Part shown: positions 59,957 through 64,000 of the stretch, piece after piece
Position numbering within the stretch: the first letter of the stretch is position 1
Layout of the letters: the number at the start of each line of letters is the position of its first letter
DNA from: Pelomonas paludis
Lineage (GTDB): Bacteria; Pseudomonadota; Gammaproteobacteria; Burkholderiales; Burkholderiaceae_C
Length of the DNA: 64,000 bases
Direction: 5' to 3'
NCBI RefSeq assembly: GCF_039872745.1
Contig: NZ_JBDPZD010000001.1
Location: 744,001-808,000, forward strand
The notes under the pieces: generated by a model
What the model was told of the DNA's origin: nothing
Seen by the model: only the letters and a program-made list of their open reading frames with translations
The model's database searches: none
Program-made: the position numbers and the translations under genes

Positions 59957-61519
59957 GTGCATTCCTCCGCCCCCCCCGATGCGCCGCCCTTGCTGAGCGT
60001 GGCAGGGCTGACCAAGCGCTTTGCCAACGTGGTGGCGCTCTCGGGCGTCAACCTCAGCCTGGCGGCCGGCGAGGTGCATGCGCTGTGCGGCGAGAACGGC
60101 GCCGGCAAGTCCACGCTGATGAAGATCCTGAGCGGGGTCTACACGCCGGACGAGGGCGAGATCCGCTTCGAGGGCCAGCCGGTGCAGCTCGGAGGCCCGG
60201 CGGGCCTGGCGCAGGCCCAGGCCCTGGGCATCGTGATGATTCACCAGGAGCTGAACCTGGTGCCCCATTTGACGGTGGCCGAGAACATCTTTCTGGGCCG
60301 CGAGCCCCGGCGCGGCTTCTTCATCGACCGCGCGCAGCAGCGCGCCGGTGCCGCCGCCAGCCTGAGCCGGCTGGGCGTGGCCATCGACCCCGACGCGCCG
60401 CTGGGCAGTCTGCCCATCGCCCAGCAGCAGCTGGTCGAGATCGCCAAGGCGCTGTCCATGAACGCCCAGCTGCTGATCATGGACGAGCCGACCTCCTCGC
60501 TCGGCGAGGCCGACGCCGCGCGCCTGCTGGCCGTGATCCAGGACCTCAAGCGCAGCGGCGTGGGCATCGTCTACATCTCGCACCGGCTCGACGAGCTGGC
60601 GCAGATCGCCGACCGCGTCACCGTGCTGCGCGACGGGCAGTGGATCTGGTCCAAGCCTTTTGCCGAAACCTCGATCGACGACATCGTCAGCGCCATGGTG
60701 GGCCGCGCGCTGGATGAGCACTACCCCGCCGCCACCCGCCAGCCCACCCCCGAGCTGCTGCTGCGCGTGCAGGGCCTGGTGCGGCGCGGCGGCACGGGGC
60801 CGGTGGACTTCGAGCTGCGGCGCGGCGAGATCCTCGGCTTTGCGGGCCTGATCGGCGCCGGCCGCACCGAGCTGGCCCGCGCGCTGTTTGGGGCCGACCC
60901 GATGGAGGCCGGCCAGATCGAGCTGCAAGGCCGCGCTTTGCGCATCGGCTCGCCCATCGACGCCATCCGCGAGGGCCTGGCCTATGTGTCCGAGGACCGC
61001 AAGGGCCAGGGCCTGGCCGTGAGCATGAGCGTGGCCCACAACATCAGCCTGGCCAGCATGGGCCGGATGTCGAACGCGCTCGGCTTCATCGACTTCCAGC
61101 GCGAGGAAGCCGCCGCGCAGGACTATGTGCAGCGCCTGGGCATCCGCACCCCGTCCACCGCGCAAACGGTGCGCCTGCTCTCGGGCGGCAACCAGCAGAA
61201 GGTGGTGATTGCCAAATGGCTGCTGCGCGAGGCGCGCGTCATCATCTTTGACGAGCCGACGCGCGGCATCGACGTGGGCGCCAAGCACGCCATCTATGAG
61301 CTGATGGACCAGCTCGCCGCCGAAGGGCGCGGCGTGATCCTGATCAGCTCCGACCTGCCCGAGATCCTCGGCCTCACCGACCGCGTGGCCGTGTTCCGCG
61401 AGGGCCTGATTGCCGCCGTGCTGGACACGCGCGCCACCTCGCAGGAAGAAATCATGCGCCACGCCTCGGTCCGGCAGACCCAGGCCCGGCCCGCCTCCGA
61501 AACCGCAGACGCTTCATGA
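59957..61519 (+). CDS. Sugar ABC transporter ATP-binding protein (RbsA/AraG-like, two ATPase domains)
   Basis: GTG at 59957 is preferred because TTG 59870 or ATG 59903 would place the operators inside the gene. The 520 residues contain two ABC cassettes. In the first, Walker A is GENGAGKST (45-53) and Walker B is LLIMDEPTSSLG. In the second, Walker A is degenerate (GLIGAGRTEL), the signature is LSGGNQQKVVIAKWL and Walker B is VIIFDEPTRGIDVG. This is the standard monosaccharide importer ATPase. Context points to L-fucose as the sugar. Its end overlaps the permease start (ATGA). Confidence 0.94.
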   Translation: MHSSAPPDAPPLLSVAGLTKRFANVVALSGVNLSLAAGEVHALCGENGAGKSTLMKILSGVYTPDEGEIRFEGQPVQLGGPAGLAQAQALGIVMIHQELNLVPHLTVAENIFLGREPRRGFFIDRAQQRAGAAASLSRLGVAIDPDAPLGSLPIAQQQLVEIAKALSMNAQLLIMDEPTSSLGEADAARLLAVIQDLKRSGVGIVYISHRLDELAQIADRVTVLRDGQWIWSKPFAETSIDDIVSAMVGRALDEHYPAATRQPTPELLLRVQGLVRRGGTGPVDFELRRGEILGFAGLIGAGRTELARALFGADPMEAGQIELQGRALRIGSPIDAIREGLAYVSEDRKGQGLAVSMSVAHNISLASMGRMSNALGFIDFQREEAAAQDYVQRLGIRTPSTAQTVRLLSGGNQQKVVIAKWLLREARVIIFDEPTRGIDVGAKHAIYELMDQLAAEGRGVILISSDLPEILGLTDRVAVFREGLIAAVLDTRATSQEEIMRHASVRQTQARPASETADAS

Positions 61520-62499
61520 CCGACCGCCAAAAAGACCTGATCCAGAAGTTCGCCGCCCTCGCCGGGCTGCTCGTGCTCGTCGTCGCCTTCTCGATGACCA
61601 GCGAGGCCTTCTTCTCCGTCGGCAACGCGATGACGGTGTCGCTCCAGGTCACGTCCATCGTCTACCTCGGCATCGGCGCCACGTTGGTGATCCTGACCGG
61701 CGGCATCGACCTCTCCGTCGGCTCGGTGCTGGCGCTGTCGGGCGTGGCGGCGGCCATGTCGGTCAAGGCCGGCGTGCCGGTGGCGCCGGCCATGTTGATC
61801 GGCATCGTGGTGGGCGGGCTGTGCGGCGCGGTCAATGGCCTGTGCGTGACCTGGCTCAAGCTGCCGCCCTTCATCGCCACGCTGGGGATGATGCTCGTGG
61901 CGCGCGGCGTGGCGCTGCAGCTGACCGATGCGCGCGCCATCTCGGGCCTCGGAGAAGCCTTTGGCGTGCTGGGCAATGGCGCGCTGTGGCGCATCGAGCG
62001 CATTGACGAGCAGGGCTTCCCGGACGTGGTCTTCCCCGGCATCCCCTACCCGGTGATCCTGATGCTGCTGCTGGCCATCGTGGCCGGCGTGCTGCTGCGC
62101 CGCACGACCCTGGGCCGGCACCTGACCGCCGTGGGCTCCAACCAGGAGGCCGCGCGGCTCTCGGGTGTGAACGTGAAGCGCGTGGTGATGTTTGCCTACA
62201 TCGCTTCCGGCGCGCTGGCGGGCCTCACGGGCTGCGTGCTGATGTCGCGCCTCGTCACCGCCCAGCCCAACGAAGGCGTGATGTACGAGCTGGACGCCAT
62301 CGCCGCTGCCGTCATCGGGGGCACCTCGCTCAGTGGCGGCGTGGGCTCGGTCTCGGGCACCCTGATCGGGTCCTTCGTGATCGGCATCCTGCGCAACGGC
62401 CTGAACATGAACGGCGTCTCCGCCTTCACCCAGCAAATCATCATCGGGCTGGTGATCCTCGTCACCGTCTGGATCGACCAACTGCGCAACCGCCGCTGA
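61516..62499 (+). CDS. Sugar ABC transporter permease (RbsC-like)
   Basis: The 327-residue membrane protein has about eight to ten helices. It carries the BPD_transp_2 family patterns YLGIGATLVILTGGIDLSVG, SVLALSGVAAAMSV and LPPFIATLGMMLVARGVALQ. It also has TAVGSNQEAARLSGVNVKRV, the cytoplasmic EAA-like loop contacting the ATPase, and ELDAIAAAVIGGTSLSGGVG. It is translationally coupled to the ATPase gene and 20 bases before the binding-protein gene. Confidence 0.96.
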   Translation: MTDRQKDLIQKFAALAGLLVLVVAFSMTSEAFFSVGNAMTVSLQVTSIVYLGIGATLVILTGGIDLSVGSVLALSGVAAAMSVKAGVPVAPAMLIGIVVGGLCGAVNGLCVTWLKLPPFIATLGMMLVARGVALQLTDARAISGLGEAFGVLGNGALWRIERIDEQGFPDVVFPGIPYPVILMLLLAIVAGVLLRRTTLGRHLTAVGSNQEAARLSGVNVKRVVMFAYIASGALAGLTGCVLMSRLVTAQPNEGVMYELDAIAAAVIGGTSLSGGVGSVSGTLIGSFVIGILRNGLNMNGVSAFTQQIIIGLVILVTVWIDQLRNRR

Positions 62500-62519
62500 A
62501 CACGAAAGAGGCACCTCGC

Positions 62520-63461
62520 ATGCAAGCTCTCCTGCGCCAGGCTTTGGCCCTTGTCTCCATCGCCGTGTTGCCGATGGCCGCCCAGGCCGGCGAGATCGCC
62601 GTCATCGTCAAGACCACCAACTCCACCTTCTGGCAAAACGTCCACAAGGGCGCCGACGCAGCGATCAAGCAGATCAAGGGCCACACGCTGACCTTCTCGG
62701 GCCCGGCGACAGAGTCGGCCATTGCCGACCAGGTCAACCTCGTCGAGAACGCCGTCAACCGCAAGGTGGCCGGCATCGTGCTCGCGCCGTCCGACCCCGA
62801 TGCCCTGGTGCCCGCCATCAAGAAGGCCTGGGAGGCGCGCATCCCCGTCGTGCTGATCGACTCGCAGGTGGCCGACAGCGGCAAGGCCTACTACCAGTCC
62901 TTCCTCGCCACCGACAACAAGGCGGCGGGCGAGGCCTGCGCCAAGCTCTTGATCGAGCGCATCGGCCGCGAGGGCAAGGTGGCCATCATGTCCTACGTGG
63001 CCGGCGCCGGCTCCGAGGTCGGGCGCGTGGGCGGCTTCAAGGCCTATCTGCAGGCCAACTCCAAGCTGCAAATCGTTGGGCCGTTCTACTCGCAGTCGCA
63101 AATGGCCACGGCGCTCAACCAGACCACCGACGTGCTGGCCTCGCACCGCGACCTCAAAGGCATCTTCGGGGCCAACGAGCCCACCGCCGTAGGCATGGGC
63201 CGCGCCCTGGTGCAAAGCGGCCGCGCCGGCAAGGTCGTGGCCATCGGCTTTGATGGCAATGAAGACCTGCAGCGCTTCGTCAAGGACGGCACGCTCGACG
63301 CCATCGCCGTGCAGTCCTCCTTCCAGATGGGCCAGCTCGGCGTGCAGACCGTGAACGAGGTGCTGCAGCGCAAGCCGGTCCCGAAGTTCCGCGACACCGG
63401 CGTGATGATGGTCAACAAGGCCAATCTGCAGTCGCCTGAGGCGCGCCAGGTTCTCTACTGA
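62520..63461 (+). CDS. Periplasmic sugar-binding protein (RbsB-like)
   Basis: The 313-residue protein has a signal peptide (QALALVSIAVLPMAAQAGEI) and the Peripla_BP_4 fold: VIVKTTNSTFWQNVHKGADA, VAGIVLAPSDPDALVPAIKK and VLIDSQVADSGKAYYQSFLA. TDNKAAGEACAKLLIERIGR, IFGANEPTAVGMGRALVQSG and VAIGFDGNEDLQRFVKDGTL complete it. It captures the sugar for the importer. The binding residues fit a monosaccharide, and L-fucose is inferred from the neighbours. Ribosome site GAAAGAGG precedes the ATG. Confidence 0.95.
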   Translation: MQALLRQALALVSIAVLPMAAQAGEIAVIVKTTNSTFWQNVHKGADAAIKQIKGHTLTFSGPATESAIADQVNLVENAVNRKVAGIVLAPSDPDALVPAIKKAWEARIPVVLIDSQVADSGKAYYQSFLATDNKAAGEACAKLLIERIGREGKVAIMSYVAGAGSEVGRVGGFKAYLQANSKLQIVGPFYSQSQMATALNQTTDVLASHRDLKGIFGANEPTAVGMGRALVQSGRAGKVVAIGFDGNEDLQRFVKDGTLDAIAVQSSFQMGQLGVQTVNEVLQRKPVPKFRDTGVMMVNKANLQSPEARQVLY

Positions 63462-63463
63462 GC

Positions 63464-64000
63464 ATGAAGGTCGACGCCCACCAGCACTTCTGGCGCCTGG
63501 CTGACCGCCAAGGCGCCTGGCCGCCGCCCGAGCTGGCCGCCATCTACCGCGACTTCGGCCCGGCAGACCTGGACGATGCGCGCCGCACCGCTGGCATCGA
63601 CGCCACCGTGCTGGTGCAGTCCATGCCCACGCGCGCCGACACCGACTGGATGCTCGCCGTGGCCGACGCCACGCCCTGGGTGCGCGGCGTGGTGGGCTGG
63701 GTGGACTTCAAGGCGCCCGATGCGCCCGCGCAGATCGAGCAGCTGGCCCGGCACCCCAAGCTCAAAGGCCTGCGCCCCATGCTGCAGGACCTGCCCGACG
63801 ACGACTGGATTGCCGACCCCGCCACCGCGCCCGCCGCCGAGGCCATGGTGCGCCACGGCCTGGTGTTTGATGCCCTGGTGCTGCCGCGCCAGCTGCCGGG
63901 CTTGCTGAGCTTTGCGCGCCGCCACCCGATGCTTCGCCTCGTCATCGACCACGCGGCCAAGCCCTTGATCGCGCGTGGCGAGATCGAGCCCTGGCAGCAA
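63464..64000 (+). CDS. Amidohydrolase, probable L-fuconolactonase (3' end outside window)
   Basis: ATG at 63464 follows the binding-protein stop by two bases; the frame stays open to the end of the window (179 residues seen). It begins MKVDAHQHFWRLADRQGAWP, where HQHFW is the metal-binding opening of the amidohydrolase_2 / L-fuconolactonase group. It continues with VLVQSMPTRADTDWMLAVAD, VVGWVDFKAPDAPAQIEQL, LKGLRPMLQDLPDDDWIADP and LRLVIDHAAKPLI. L-fuconolactonase hydrolyses the lactone made by fucose dehydrogenase in the oxidative L-fucose pathway. Context with the fucosidase and transporter supports this reading. Confidence 0.9.
   Translation, partial: MKVDAHQHFWRLADRQGAWPPPELAAIYRDFGPADLDDARRTAGIDATVLVQSMPTRADTDWMLAVADATPWVRGVVGWVDFKAPDAPAQIEQLARHPKLKGLRPMLQDLPDDDWIADPATAPAAEAMVRHGLVFDALVLPRQLPGLLSFARRHPMLRLVIDHAAKPLIARGEIEPWQQ

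Overview
The window is GC-rich (roughly two-thirds G+C in most genes) and reads as chromosome of a betaproteobacterium of the order Burkholderiales, probably near the Comamonadaceae / Rubrivivax-Leptothrix-Roseateles lineages. The grounds are the codon usage, a MetH that lacks its homocysteine domain and sits behind an S-adenosylhomocysteine riboswitch, five PEP-CTERM surface proteins, and the mix of protein families. Genus assignment is inference. No rRNA, intact tRNA or CRISPR array was found.

Layout. 1-8.3 kb: 3' part of recQ, a cupin plus Gfo/Idh/MocA oxidoreductase pair, two SRPBCC copies (one broken), a small membrane protein, a secreted Hcp-like protein, and a LysR regulator divergent from a stress-type pair (two-domain DUF1330-like protein and a membrane-anchored peroxiredoxin). 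8.5-15 kb: a DUF2806-like protein, an AraC regulator divergent from a MAPEG protein, and a minus-strand pair of secreted DUF1080 hydrolase and tannase/feruloyl esterase. 15.3-18.8 kb: one 1150-residue gene that fuses an N-terminal domain, a DyP-type peroxidase and a degenerate cytochrome P450. This is the most unusual gene in the window.

18.8-27.6 kb is an accessory, decayed region. It holds an ORF6N protein and an ORF6N relic, two HicB-like proteins cut at the same place, a PIN toxin with its antitoxin, a HigA antitoxin beside a broken HigB, an AT-rich secreted metzincin with a small Cys-containing partner, an esterase and a 325-bp broken copy of it, and at least five families of short repeats that bound or truncate these genes.

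27.6-43 kb: secreted and surface functions, namely a large lipoprotein, four PEP-CTERM proteins (one made of two tandem Hcp-like domains), a DUF6929-like protein, HtpX behind a heat-shock-type promoter, a lactonase-type propeller, two outer-membrane-type proteins, a DUF6928-like protein and an overlapping three-gene operon of exported esterases/hydrolases. 43.1-44.1 kb: a 217-bp inverted-repeat element and then a lone integron gene cassette with a recognisable attC site and no integrase nearby. 44.3-54.7 kb: a lipase-like hydrolase, methylmalonate-semialdehyde dehydrogenase divergent from a TetR regulator, a degenerate HD-GYP protein, the riboswitch-controlled metH, and two overlapping AT-rich genes of unknown function.

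54.7-64 kb is a coherent L-fucose locus: exported GH42 beta-galactosidase and GH29 alpha-L-fucosidase overlap a GntR/FadR regulator. Divergent from it are a sugar ABC transporter (ATPase, permease, binding protein) and the start of an L-fuconolactonase-type amidohydrolase. Five copies of an 11-bp TGGnnnGACCA-type motif in the divergent promoter region are the likely operators. Galactose- and fucose-containing glycans would be trimmed outside the cytoplasm, the fucose imported and then oxidised through the lactone pathway.
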